Shown here one piece after another: positions 6,503 through 14,138 of a DNA stretch of 17,061 nt (the stretch's first letter is position 1; every line of letters begins with the position of its first letter). Below the pieces are notes generated by a model. That model saw only the letters and a program-made list of their open reading frames with translations. It was not told where the DNA came from and did not search any database. The DNA is from an uncultured Erysipelotrichaceae bacterium (GTDB taxonomy: Bacteria; Bacillota_I; Bacilli_A; Erysipelotrichales; Erysipelotrichaceae): positions 1-17,061 of the forward strand of contig CADBPB010000015.1 of the NCBI GenBank assembly GCA_902796525.1. Direction: 5' to 3'. The position numbers were made by a program, and so were the translations under genes.

Positions 6503-7204
6503 TCAGTCTACTTTCTTCGCCCAGACATCATTCGGGAAACCGATGCAGAAATAGACCCCGTCTTTGATTTTTGCCCACTGACGTCCTTCATCGACTTCAT
6601 CGTCGATGATTTCCATTACCTGGTATCTCTCGCCATCCAAGGCTTTTTCTTTGTCGTTATAGGTCGTTGTCGGAGAACCGTAATCCGGAGCCGACCTGAA
6701 TTGGATCGGACCCGAAACGATCTCATAAACAAGCTTTCCTGTTTCTGAAGGAACAGATGGAGAGGAATTTGTTTTCAGTTCTTCGATCTGTTTGTTCAGT
6801 TCTTCGATCTGCGCATCCTTATCGGCGATCTGCTTCTTATAGGCGCTCTCGTTGGCCTGCAGCTGCAGATAGCCGGCATTCGCTTTCACATAAGCCTGAT
6901 GCTGCTTGTAGGCGTAATACACCGCTGCGATCGATGTCGCCAGAAGCAGAAGCATGGCGATCACGCAAAGGATCAGTGAAACATTTCCGCCTCTTTTTCT
7001 CTCAGACGGCTCATCTTGCTCGTCATCGTCGTCATCGTAGAGTTCCTCATCCGTCATCTTGAAAATCGAAAGATCGGGATCGGAATAGCCCGTAGAGGAA
7101 TCTTTCTCCGCGGTTTCAGGCGTTTCTGTCTTATCTTCGACAAAATCCGGTATCGTAACCGTTTCTGTTTCAAAAATCTTGCTTTCTTCTGTCTTGTCCA
7201 TCAT
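6503..7204 (-). CDS. Single-pass membrane protein with coiled coil and SH3-like C terminus, function unknown
   Basis: I do not recognise a named family. The 233-aa protein has a long acidic cytoplasmic N terminus (1-68, with a run of six Asp near 57-61) and a basic RKRGG stop. One membrane helix follows (about 75-98), then a heptad-like coiled coil rich in Gln, Glu and Lys (about 112-145) and a Ser/Pro linker. The last 75 residues are compact and beta-rich and resemble an SH3-like domain of the kind that binds cell wall (FRSAPDYGSP near 169-178, the usual start of such folds). The Arg/Lys cluster before the helix predicts N-in, C-out topology. Two ATG codons are in tandem; the second (7201-7199) is better spaced (7 bases) from the GAGGT ribosome binding site. 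It lies between the EF-hand gene and murA, which fits an envelope role. Confidence 0.8.
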   Translation of the reverse strand: MMDKTEESKIFETETVTIPDFVEDKTETPETAEKDSSTGYSDPDLSIFKMTDEELYDDDDDEQDEPSERKRGGNVSLILCVIAMLLLLATSIAAVYYAYKQHQAYVKANAGYLQLQANESAYKKQIADKDAQIEELNKQIEELKTNSSPSVPSETGKLVYEIVSGPIQFRSAPDYGSPTTTYNDKEKALDGERYQVMEIIDDEVDEGRQWAKIKDGVYFCIGFPNDVWAKKVD

Positions 7205-7213
7205 CCTACCTCA

Positions 7214-8476
7214 CTAAGCTCTTTCTTCAAACAATACCCGATAGCCTTCATAGCGTCCGTCCAGCAAAGCGCACTGGTTCGCCACATCGAAGATCGAAGT
7301 AATGATCGTGCCATCCGCATTGATATGCTGCTTGAATACATCCGCCAGCAGTCTCTTTTCATCCGCGTTGACCGAATAGCCATGATTGATCGCGATCTCG
7401 ATAAACTGCTGCATATGTTCGACATCTTTGAATACGATACGATGCAGAATGATGATTGCCACATCAAGCGGATAGTCTTCCGCAATCTTGTCCTTCATAT
7501 CGAACACGGCTTTAATGAAATCATATTTCAGATAAGGATAAGCCTGCTGTATCTTATCGGAGATCTCCTGAAAGTCTTCTTCTTTCCGTTTTTTCTCTTC
7601 ATCTTCCTTGATCATTCTCTGACGCAGCTGGGAGATGATCTCTTCGGATAAGTAGTTATTGCTGAAATGATCATCCTGCTGCGGTACAGGATCTTTTACC
7701 GGAACGGCAGGAATGTCCTGATAGTATTTCATATCGGATTGCTGCATGTCTTTGACCAGACTCATCAGATCACTGGAATCAGGCGTTTCGACATCCGGAG
7801 AAGCAAAGGTTCCGGGATTGGCATTCATATAATTCTTATCCTGATGGCTGATGACCTGAGAGAAGATATGATCCAGTTTTTTCTCATCGTTATCCGCCTC
7901 CGCAGATGCATCCTGCTGCAACGGCTGGCCCTGATTGACTTTGCCGACATTCTGACTGATCAGTTTCAGCAGCTGCGTATCTTCATCGGACATCTCAAAA
8001 ACCGTTTCTTCTTCATTTTCATTTCCGGCAGATTCTTCCTGTTTCGTTTCAGATTCCGCCTGCTGCTTTACTTCAGGTTTCGATTGCTGTACGGTCTCTT
8101 TTGCCACAGGCTCACTGCCATCAGAAGCATTCAGGTTATAGTAAGCCATCAGGTTTGCGATATCGTCTTCCGACACATCGCCATTCTGGTCAAGATCAAA
8201 CAGATGATTGATCTCATCGCTCAGCGCCTCTCTGTTGCCATGACTCTCGACAAAAGAATCGAAAGAATCCGAACCGGCTTTCAATAGACTGTTCATCGTC
8301 GTCGTCATCATGCCTAAAGAAGCATCCAGATTCTTATCCAGAGCTTCTTTCAAAGAATTCAAGTCTATATTGCGAAGTCTTGCCACGGCATTGTCCGGCT
8401 CATCATCCATGTGTTTTTCCAGATAGTCGACTGCCTGATTCACAAAACCCAGTAAAATAATATTCTCAGGTTTCAT
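7214..8476 (-). CDS. Uncharacterised 420-aa protein with one EF-hand/dockerin-like calcium loop
   Basis: I do not recognise the family. The chosen start (8476-8474, MKPENII) has a strong GAGGAGG Shine-Dalgarno 4 bases away; a longer frame to 8521 would read through the end of trmR. There is no signal peptide or membrane helix. The N-terminal helical part (1-90) is followed by a 12-residue loop with metal ligands at the EF-hand positions: D94, D96, N98, G99, S102, D105 (DLDQNGDVSEDD), then an amphipathic helix. The Asp at position 12 is also the pattern of dockerin repeats, but only one copy is present. Residues about 120-300 are low-complexity, rich in Glu, Gln, Ser and Asp, and probably disordered. 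Residues 303-420 look like a compact all-helical domain. It overlaps trmR by 11 bases and precedes the membrane SH3-like gene by 9. Confidence 0.8.
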   Translation of the reverse strand: MKPENIILLGFVNQAVDYLEKHMDDEPDNAVARLRNIDLNSLKEALDKNLDASLGMMTTTMNSLLKAGSDSFDSFVESHGNREALSDEINHLFDLDQNGDVSEDDIANLMAYYNLNASDGSEPVAKETVQQSKPEVKQQAESETKQEESAGNENEEETVFEMSDEDTQLLKLISQNVGKVNQGQPLQQDASAEADNDEKKLDHIFSQVISHQDKNYMNANPGTFASPDVETPDSSDLMSLVKDMQQSDMKYYQDIPAVPVKDPVPQQDDHFSNNYLSEEIISQLRQRMIKEDEEKKRKEEDFQEISDKIQQAYPYLKYDFIKAVFDMKDKIAEDYPLDVAIIILHRIVFKDVEHMQQFIEIAINHGYSVNADEKRLLADVFKQHINADGTIITSIFDVANQCALLDGRYEGYRVLFEERA

Positions 8477-9053
8477 CCTTCCTCCTCGATAGTAAAAGAA
8501 TACCATCGCCAATGTTATCAAACAACATTATATCAAAACGCTCATCGTTCTGCATGTTTTCCCTGAATAAGCGGATCTTTTTTACCAGATTACGCAGATT
8601 GCGCGATCCGATCCGCTCCGTTTCATAGATCATTCCATGAAAGATCATGTTATCGAATACCATCTTCCCGTCATCCTTGAGATTGCCGATGAACTGTTCC
8701 AGATACTTCCCGTACTGGGCTTTCGCCGCATCGACAAAGATCAGGTCATACATCTTATCGGTCCTGAATTCTTCGATCGGCATATGATAGACCTTGATTT
8801 GATCCGAAAGGCCCTGTTCCTCGATGTTTCTGACTGCCTGCTCATACATCCTGTCGTCTTTTTCGATTGTATCGATATGGATCTCGTCATCTAACAAAGC
8901 CATATTGATGGCGCTGTAAGCGACAGCCGTACCCAGTTCCAGAATCTCTTTATATTCATTCTCGACGATCAGACCCAATAAGAAAAGCAGTCCCCCATCC
9001 TGAATGATCGGGATCTTCTCTTGCAAAGCAGATTCTTTGATATCGGAAATCAT
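8466..9053 (-). CDS. trmR: tRNA 5-hydroxyuridine methyltransferase TrmR-type (YrrM family O-methyltransferase)
   Basis: This SAM-dependent class I O-methyltransferase is 195 aa from the chosen start. The SAM-binding loop is ILELGTAVAYSA, the acidic ligand lies in IDTIEKD, and the metal/SAM segment is FVDAAKAQYGKYLE. The last is typical of the TrmR/YrrM group, which in Bacillus methylates ho5U34 of tRNA to mo5U34. Other members of the broad family methylate catechols, so the exact substrate is inferred. The ATG at 9053-9051 overlaps the pgcA TGA in an ATGA junction, the usual sign of coupled translation. A longer frame to 9092 only reads into pgcA. The stop overlaps the next gene by 11 bases. 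Confidence 0.85.
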   Translation of the reverse strand: MISDIKESALQEKIPIIQDGGLLFLLGLIVENEYKEILELGTAVAYSAINMALLDDEIHIDTIEKDDRMYEQAVRNIEEQGLSDQIKVYHMPIEEFRTDKMYDLIFVDAAKAQYGKYLEQFIGNLKDDGKMVFDNMIFHGMIYETERIGSRNLRNLVKKIRLFRENMQNDERFDIMLFDNIGDGILLLSRRKDET

Positions 9054-10723
9054 TGCATGACTTCTTTTACATAAGTGATGAAATCGGCGCATTTCGCCTT
9101 GGCGGCATCCATGCTGTTATCTTTGACAGACAGATAGCATTTGCACTTCGGTTCCGTTCCGCTCGGCCGGATCGCAATGAATGATCCGTCATCCAGATAG
9201 TACTTCAGAACATCCGATACGTCATGCCCAAGCAGATCATGCTCCTGGTTCTTTTCGTAAGTCTTTTGCAGCTTGTAGTCTTCGATCTTCAGCGTTTCTC
9301 TGCCGGGAACCTGCAGCGGTTCGCTTCTGAGCTTGCCCATGATCCTCTGCAGTTTCTCGCTGCCGTCCGCTCCAGGCAGCGAAATAGAGAACTGCGTATC
9401 ATAGTAGTAACCGACTTTCTCATACGCTTCATTCATGACATCCAGCAGTGTCTTGCCGATACTGCGGTAATAGGCGCATGCTTCCGCCAGCATCAGACAC
9501 GCCTGCGTGGCATCTTTGTCTCTTACAAACGGCTTGATCAGGGAGCCATAGGACTCTTCGTAGCCGAAGACATAATTTTTCTCATGGGTCTTCTCGTATT
9601 TCTTGACCTTGTTGCCGATATACTTGAAACCGGTCAGCGTTCTCTCGTTATCTACGCCATGATATCTGGCGATCGCTTCGCCGATATCGCTGGTGACGAT
9701 CGTATTGAACATGCATGGATTCTCCACTTTGATGCCCAGGTCTTCATATGTCGAAAGAATGTATTCCAGCAGCAACGCGCCTGTCTGGTTTCCGTTGAGG
9801 ACCACATAATCGCCATGATGTCTGATTCCTACGCCCATGCGGTCGCCATCCGGGTCACATACCAGCAGCAGCTCGGCGTCGATCTCTTTGGCCAGTTTCA
9901 GCACTTCTTCATAGGCTCCAGGTTCCTCCGGATTCGGCGTCTTGGTCGCACCGAAAGCAGGGTCCGGAACGGATTGCGCCGCGACTTCCACGACATCGTA
10001 GCCTGCCGCTTTCAGCGTATCCATGACCGCATGATAGGAAGCGCCATGTTCAGGCGAGAAAGCGATCTTGAAATTCTTGTCGACATCCTTACGTAAAGCG
10101 ATGCTCAGGCAATCCTTATAATAAGCATCATCGACTTCCTTACCGACGATATGGATCAGCGACTGATCGTAATCACCGATACTGATGCCTAAGACATCGT
10201 CGATCTTGTCGACTTCTTCGATGATCGCATCCACCAGTTCGGGAATCAGCTGACAGCCGTTCTCGTCGTAGAGTTTATAGCCGTTGTATTCTTTCGGATT
10301 ATGAGAGGCTGTGATCATGATGCCGCCATCACAATGGAAATAGCGGACCGTATATGACAGTTCCGGCGTCGGACGCAGGGAATCAAAAATATATACGGTG
10401 ATGCCATGGCTCGCCAGCAGCGCCGCGGAATCGAAGGCGAATTCCCGGGAATTGAAGCGGTTGTCATAGGCGATCGCTACGCTGTTCTTACCGGTCTTGT
10501 TCAGATAATTCGCAAAGCCCAAAGTCGCCTTCCGGATCGTATAGATATTCAGCCTGTTCGGTCCAAGGCCCATCAGACCCCGCATGCCTGCCGTGCCGAA
10601 TGCCACATCCGTATAGAAAGCATCCCTGATTTCCGTCTCGGACATCGCTTTTAGCGTTTCTCTTTCTTCATCCGACAATGCAGGATGATTCACCCAATAG
10701 TTGTATTTCTCGATGTAGTCCAT
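9050..10723 (-). CDS. pgcA: Alpha-phosphoglucomutase (phospho-sugar mutase)
   Basis: It interconverts glucose-6-phosphate and glucose-1-phosphate through a phosphoserine intermediate, supplying UDP-glucose and glycogen or envelope glycan pathways. The 557-aa protein has the four-domain layout of the superfamily: the phosphoserine loop TASHNP with Ser140, the Mg-binding loop DPDGDRMG (290-297), the sugar-specificity loop GYEESYG, and the phosphate-binding loop RPSGTEPK near the C terminus. The GYEESYG loop and N-terminal GTAGMRG favour the PgcA/PGM2-like glucose type over phosphoglucosamine mutase. The ATG at 10723-10721 has an AGGGGG ribosome binding site 7 bases upstream. It is the first gene of a run ending in murA. 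I see no strong promoter in the 50 bases after ptsH, so read-through from ptsH may feed it. Confidence 0.93.
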   Translation of the reverse strand: MDYIEKYNYWVNHPALSDEERETLKAMSETEIRDAFYTDVAFGTAGMRGLMGLGPNRLNIYTIRKATLGFANYLNKTGKNSVAIAYDNRFNSREFAFDSAALLASHGITVYIFDSLRPTPELSYTVRYFHCDGGIMITASHNPKEYNGYKLYDENGCQLIPELVDAIIEEVDKIDDVLGISIGDYDQSLIHIVGKEVDDAYYKDCLSIALRKDVDKNFKIAFSPEHGASYHAVMDTLKAAGYDVVEVAAQSVPDPAFGATKTPNPEEPGAYEEVLKLAKEIDAELLLVCDPDGDRMGVGIRHHGDYVVLNGNQTGALLLEYILSTYEDLGIKVENPCMFNTIVTSDIGEAIARYHGVDNERTLTGFKYIGNKVKKYEKTHEKNYVFGYEESYGSLIKPFVRDKDATQACLMLAEACAYYRSIGKTLLDVMNEAYEKVGYYYDTQFSISLPGADGSEKLQRIMGKLRSEPLQVPGRETLKIEDYKLQKTYEKNQEHDLLGHDVSDVLKYYLDDGSFIAIRPSGTEPKCKCYLSVKDNSMDAAKAKCADFITYVKEVMQ

Positions 10724-10745
10724 AAATAACCCCCTATTATTAAAT

Positions 10746-10775
10746 AAGGGAAGAACTTCTTCCCTTTGTTTTTTT
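10746..10775. terminator. Hairpin with T-tract on the plus strand, between ptsH and pgcA
   Basis: AAGGGAAGAA (10746-10755) and TTCTTCCCTT (10757-10766) form a near-perfect palindrome. On the plus strand it is followed by TGTTTTTTT, an ideal terminator tail that runs into the ptsH stop codon. On the minus strand, the direction of the genes, the tail is only ATTTAATAAT, so termination of ptsH transcripts is likely to be partial. Confidence 0.6.
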
Positions 10776-11040
10776 ACTCAATCACCTTTTGTGTTCTCAA
10801 GATTTCTTCAATAGATGTAATTGCTGTATCTTCATCTTCGCCTTCACATGTAATCGTGATTTCGGATTGAGTCGGGATACCTAATGACATGACACCCATG
10901 ATCGATTTCATATTCACAGATCTCTCTTTGAACGAAACCTTGACATCACATTTAAATTTACTGGCAGCGTTCACAGCAACTGTTGCAGGACGAGCATGCA
11001 AGCCTACCGGATCAATTACCAATACATTGATTTCCTTCAT
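10774..11040 (-). CDS. ptsH: Phosphocarrier protein HPr of the PTS
   Basis: HPr relays phosphate from enzyme I to sugar-specific EIIA proteins. In Firmicutes it is also the CcpA co-repressor when phosphorylated on Ser46. The 88-aa protein has His15 in GLHARPA, the site used by enzyme I, and Ser46 in MKSIMGVMSLGI, the site used by HPr kinase/phosphorylase; both regulatory functions should therefore be intact. The start has a strong AAGGAGG Shine-Dalgarno 7 bases upstream. The gene has its own promoter and cre-like operator. ptsI, commonly cotranscribed downstream in Firmicutes, does not follow; pgcA does. Confidence 0.97.
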   Translation of the reverse strand: MKEINVLVIDPVGLHARPATVAVNAASKFKCDVKVSFKERSVNMKSIMGVMSLGIPTQSEITITCEGEDEDTAITSIEEILRTQKVIE

Positions 11041-11077
11041 CTCTAGTCCTCCTTTTCTAGAATACTATCTAATAAAT

Positions 11078-11107
11078 ATTATAATAATGTAAGCGCTTTA
11101 TTTTCAA
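11078..11107 (-). promoter_or_regulatory. ptsH promoter, sigma-A type
   Basis: On the minus strand the -35 TTGAAA (11107-11102), an 18-base spacer and a perfect -10 TATAAT (11083-11078). +1 is predicted near 11071, giving a leader of about 30 bases with an AAGGAGG ribosome binding site. The -35 lies 13 bases after the rlmH stop. Confidence 0.85.
11087..11101 (+). promoter_or_regulatory. cre-like CcpA operator in the ptsH promoter spacer
   Basis: ATGTAAGCGCTTTAT on the plus strand matches the catabolite-responsive element consensus WTGNAANCGNWNNCA at every defined base except the last two. The core TAAGCGCTTTA is near-palindromic. It lies wholly between the -35 and -10 of ptsH, where bound CcpA would block RNA polymerase. 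Confidence 0.6.
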
Positions 11108-11120
11108 GACAAAAATACGA

Positions 11121-11579
11121 TCATTTGTGGTATGTTTCATGATTCAGAATCTTGAAACTGCGATAGATCTGTTCCAGAAGGATCAGTCTTGTCATCTGAT
11201 GCAGGAAAGTCAGATCCGAGAGTTTCAGACGTTCATCGGCACGTGCCAGGATCTTTTCTCCCAGACCCAGTGAACCTCCGATTACGAAGCAGATCCTCGG
11301 ATAACGGATAAAAAGCTGATCCAGCTTCTCTGACAGTCCGATAGAATCGATACTTTTGCCATGCAGATCCAGTAGGATCACATAATCATTCCTATCAATC
11401 ATATTCAAAAGGCGTTCCGCTTCCACATCAAGCATCTGTTTTTCGTTGTCTCTGATGGGTTCGTCTTTGACTTCGATGATTTCCAGTTTATGATAACGGT
11501 TGATCTTACGCTGATAATCATTGATCAGCGCGAGAAGATGCTCGTCTTTTACTTTGCCTACGCAAATCAGTTTAATCAT
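11121..11579 (-). CDS. rlmH: 23S rRNA pseudouridine-1915 N3-methyltransferase RlmH
   Basis: RlmH is a small SPOUT-class enzyme that methylates pseudouridine 1915 in helix 69 of 23S rRNA, acting on assembled 70S ribosomes. With the ATG at 11579-11577 (MIKLICVGK) the protein is 152 aa, close to the usual 155-160. The SAM-binding knot shows FVIGGSLGLGE, the conserved tail LSDLTFLHQMTRLILLEQIYR, and the invariant YHK C terminus. An in-frame GTG 9 bases further upstream is possible but less typical. The start overlaps the HtrA stop by 8 bases. htrA-rlmH is also adjacent in Bacillus (htrC-rlmH), at the end of the walRK locus. Confidence 0.96.
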   Translation of the reverse strand: MIKLICVGKVKDEHLLALINDYQRKINRYHKLEIIEVKDEPIRDNEKQMLDVEAERLLNMIDRNDYVILLDLHGKSIDSIGLSEKLDQLFIRYPRICFVIGGSLGLGEKILARADERLKLSDLTFLHQMTRLILLEQIYRSFKILNHETYHK

Positions 11580-12612
11580 GAAGCGCACCCAGCATCAGAC
11601 TCTGGCCATTGCGGATGACTTCAAAGGACAGTTCCTCGCCTGGCAGATATGCCGCATCCAGATAATCATCCAGGTCTTCGATGACGATCCCGTTGATTTT
11701 CGCAACAACATCTCCGGGTCTGACCATCGCTTGGGCAGCCAGCGAGTTTTCTCTGACTTTCTCGACATACAATCCGGAGATGATCTCCAGATCCAGATTC
11801 AGGTTGGTCTTTTCATATGCAGGCATCTCTTTGATATAAGTTCCTTTGATCCCGAACTGTTTTTTCTCGACTTCTTGCCCGGCGATGAGACGGTCGGCAA
11901 CACGCTGCATCTCGTTGGCAGTCAAAACAAATGTCTGGTCACTGTCTGTTTTCATGGTGACCATTCCCGCCACTTCTCCGTTCATATTGATCAAAGGGCT
12001 TCCGGAATATCCGCTTTCCAGATCGCTGCTGATCGAGATCACATCCAGATAATATACCAATCTCGAGCCATTATATATGATGCTATTATCGACCGTGAGG
12101 ATCCCTTTTGAAACCATGCCCAATGCGACACTCGATGCATAATCCAGCGATACAGGAGTCCCGATGCTGATGACGAATTCTCCCGGTTTCAGCAGTTTCG
12201 CATCCGTGAGTTTCAAAGCGGTAACATCAAAAGGGATCTCGACGCTCAAGACAGCAAGATCGGTAAATGGATCGAAACCGACCACTTTCGCACTGACGCT
12301 GTAGCGGGAATCGAAAACAACACTGATATTCTGCGCATCCGAAACCGCATGACAGGCAGTAATGACATAGGTGCTGTCGTCTTGCTTATAGACAAAGCCG
12401 CTGGCGATCGTTCCATCCGCATTGATTGAAACGATGCTGGCGATATCATTTGCTACGACCTTGGTGAAATCTGTCGAAAATCCGGTCACATTGTATTCGC
12501 TGATCAAAGGATCATGACTGTTCTCTTGCTGAGCAGGACGGAATGATAAGAAAAGCAGCCAGATAAAAGCCAAAGCAATCAGAAGGAATATGAAACGGTC
12601 ATTCTTTTGCAT
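11572..12612 (-). CDS. HtrA/DegP-like membrane-anchored serine protease with PDZ domain
   Basis: A trypsin-fold quality-control protease on the outer face of the membrane. The chosen start (12612-12610, MQKNDRF) follows an AAAGG ribosome binding site and gives 346 aa; the upstream frame to 12660 reads through the end of the M23 gene. A single helix spans about 6-24 (IFLLIALAFIWLLFLSF). The triad is His88 (ITACHAV), Asp118 (FTDLAVL) and Ser203 (GYSGSPL). The usual HtrA serine motif is GNSGGP, so two neighbouring residues differ while the nucleophile is kept. A PDZ domain covers about 255-340. Its position before rlmH matches Bacillus htrC (yycK). It is co-oriented with the M23 gene 14 bases upstream. 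Confidence 0.88.
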   Translation of the reverse strand: MQKNDRFIFLLIALAFIWLLFLSFRPAQQENSHDPLISEYNVTGFSTDFTKVVANDIASIVSINADGTIASGFVYKQDDSTYVITACHAVSDAQNISVVFDSRYSVSAKVVGFDPFTDLAVLSVEIPFDVTALKLTDAKLLKPGEFVISIGTPVSLDYASSVALGMVSKGILTVDNSIIYNGSRLVYYLDVISISSDLESGYSGSPLINMNGEVAGMVTMKTDSDQTFVLTANEMQRVADRLIAGQEVEKKQFGIKGTYIKEMPAYEKTNLNLDLEIISGLYVEKVRENSLAAQAMVRPGDVVAKINGIVIEDLDDYLDAAYLPGEELSFEVIRNGQSLMLGALHD

Positions 12613-12626
12613 ATGTCGCCTTTCTA

Positions 12627-14138
12627 TCAGTCGATCAGACTGCATGGAAGATATCGGCACGGATCCACCCTGATCCCGTTCACTTCGAACGTCAGATGCA
12701 GGTGAACGCCCTCAGAACGTCCGGTATTGCCCATCTGGCCGATCACATCGCCGCGATGGACATTCTCCCCGACGCTGAAATAAGCGGATTTATTCAGATG
12801 CATATACATCGTTCTTACGCCATTCTGATGGTTGATGATGATATAGTTGCCCATATCATATCGGTAGCCGACCTGGTCGACTACGCCGCTATCGACCGCA
12901 TAGATCGGTGCATATTTTTCATAACGGTTGGTCAAGTCGGTTCCTGTATGACCGAAGTAGCAGCCGAAGTGGCAGCTGATACGCGGGTTGTCCACCGGCC
13001 AGATGTAGTTTCCTGTACCGACCATGATGACCTGTTTCGTACCTACGGCGATCACGCCCCGTTTCGGCTGTTTTATTACCGTCTCGGACAGCAGTTCACC
13101 GGATTCCAGCACTCCATTTACCCATTTTTCTTCATACAGAACATTCTTGATTCCTGTCTCTTCCTGGACGCGGACCTCATATTTGCCTCGTTCCAAAGTA
13201 TTATCCTCGATGTATTCCGGCGTTTCCGGAGCAACAAACTGCTGGGAAAGCCGTTCTCTGGTCACTTCGATCGTGATCGGTGAAGTATAATATGTGACAT
13301 TCAGCTGCATTCCCGGAACGATGACCTGATTCTCAGACAGCAGCACATCCGGGTTCAGCATCTTGATCTGTCTGGCGGACATATCGCCGAAATAGTAGCC
13401 GACGCCCTGCAAGGTATCGCCTTCCTGGACGGTATAATATTCCCTGTCTGTATTTCTTCCATAGCAAAGGAAGTTGTAGATCTGTTCTTCGCTGGTAAAG
13501 ATCTCGTCCGGAGAAACGATCGCTTCCCGGGTATTGATGTTTTCATATAGCTGGACATGCGTTTCAACGCTTCCCAGTTCCGTCGGCGAAGGAATGTTTT
13601 CCTGACGCATCAGTTTCAGCAATGCTTCTTCGGAGATGAAATTGGTATAGAACCGTTCCAGCGCTCTGGAGAATTCCGCATAATCCCTTACATAGATGAT
13701 CTCATAGATATCCTCGCCGGTCGAAAACTCGACGGCTGTCGTTTTGACGCCCAGCAGATTGTTTCCCTGGAGATAATCCATGATGGCATCATCTACGTTA
13801 GAAAACTCCGCATATGACTTTTCCTCAACGACATAGATGTCATCGCTCAGTCCCAGTTCCGTATTCGGAAAGAACGGTTCATACGCTTCATAGGCTTTAT
13901 CGATCAGAGAATACAGATAATCCAGATCATGGACCACGCCGATGAAACGTCCGTTCGTATAGATCTTGTAGTAAGTCTTTTCATTGCGGCTATAGGAAAG
14001 GATCTCTTGCTGGACAAGCGATTTTTCATTCCATATATATGCTTTGATCGGCGAGTCAGATGAAAACAGCTGCGGATAGATCACAGCGATCACCAGAGCC
14101 AGAATCAAAGAAACAAGGATCGTAATAATCTTTTTCAA
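12627..14138 (-). CDS. Cell-wall endopeptidase: LysM, G5 and M23 domains
   Basis: A secreted or membrane-anchored zinc metallopeptidase expected to cut peptidoglycan cross-links. The 503 aa begin with a signal/anchor helix (4-22). Then come an uncharacterised N-terminal region (about 30-230), a LysM domain (236-282, YYTVQEGDTL ... NPDVLL), a G5 domain (about 286-370), and an M23 peptidase domain (about 378-495). Its zinc ligands are His397 and Asp401 (HTGTD) and His481 of the HLH motif (479-481); His447 (MYMHL) is the other conserved catalytic His. The start codon is TTG (14138-14136), directly abutting the dnaB TGA, with an AGAGGA Shine-Dalgarno 7 bases away. The next in-frame Met is about residue 119, which would remove the signal peptide, so TTG is the real start. 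Confidence 0.92.
   Translation of the reverse strand: MKKIITILVSLILALVIAVIYPQLFSSDSPIKAYIWNEKSLVQQEILSYSRNEKTYYKIYTNGRFIGVVHDLDYLYSLIDKAYEAYEPFFPNTELGLSDDIYVVEEKSYAEFSNVDDAIMDYLQGNNLLGVKTTAVEFSTGEDIYEIIYVRDYAEFSRALERFYTNFISEEALLKLMRQENIPSPTELGSVETHVQLYENINTREAIVSPDEIFTSEEQIYNFLCYGRNTDREYYTVQEGDTLQGVGYYFGDMSARQIKMLNPDVLLSENQVIVPGMQLNVTYYTSPITIEVTRERLSQQFVAPETPEYIEDNTLERGKYEVRVQEETGIKNVLYEEKWVNGVLESGELLSETVIKQPKRGVIAVGTKQVIMVGTGNYIWPVDNPRISCHFGCYFGHTGTDLTNRYEKYAPIYAVDSGVVDQVGYRYDMGNYIIINHQNGVRTMYMHLNKSAYFSVGENVHRGDVIGQMGNTGRSEGVHLHLTFEVNGIRVDPCRYLPCSLID

Noticed and set aside
9224..10096. Plus-strand open frame of 290 codons opposite pgcA
   Set aside because: Same pattern: antisense to a confident phosphoglucomutase, no motif, no supporting start signals.
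11041..11060. TCTAG/CTAGA inverted repeat flanking the ptsH Shine-Dalgarno, a possible RNA switch
   Set aside because: A 5-bp stem with mostly AT pairs around a 10-base loop is too weak to hide the ribosome binding site, and it matches no riboswitch class.
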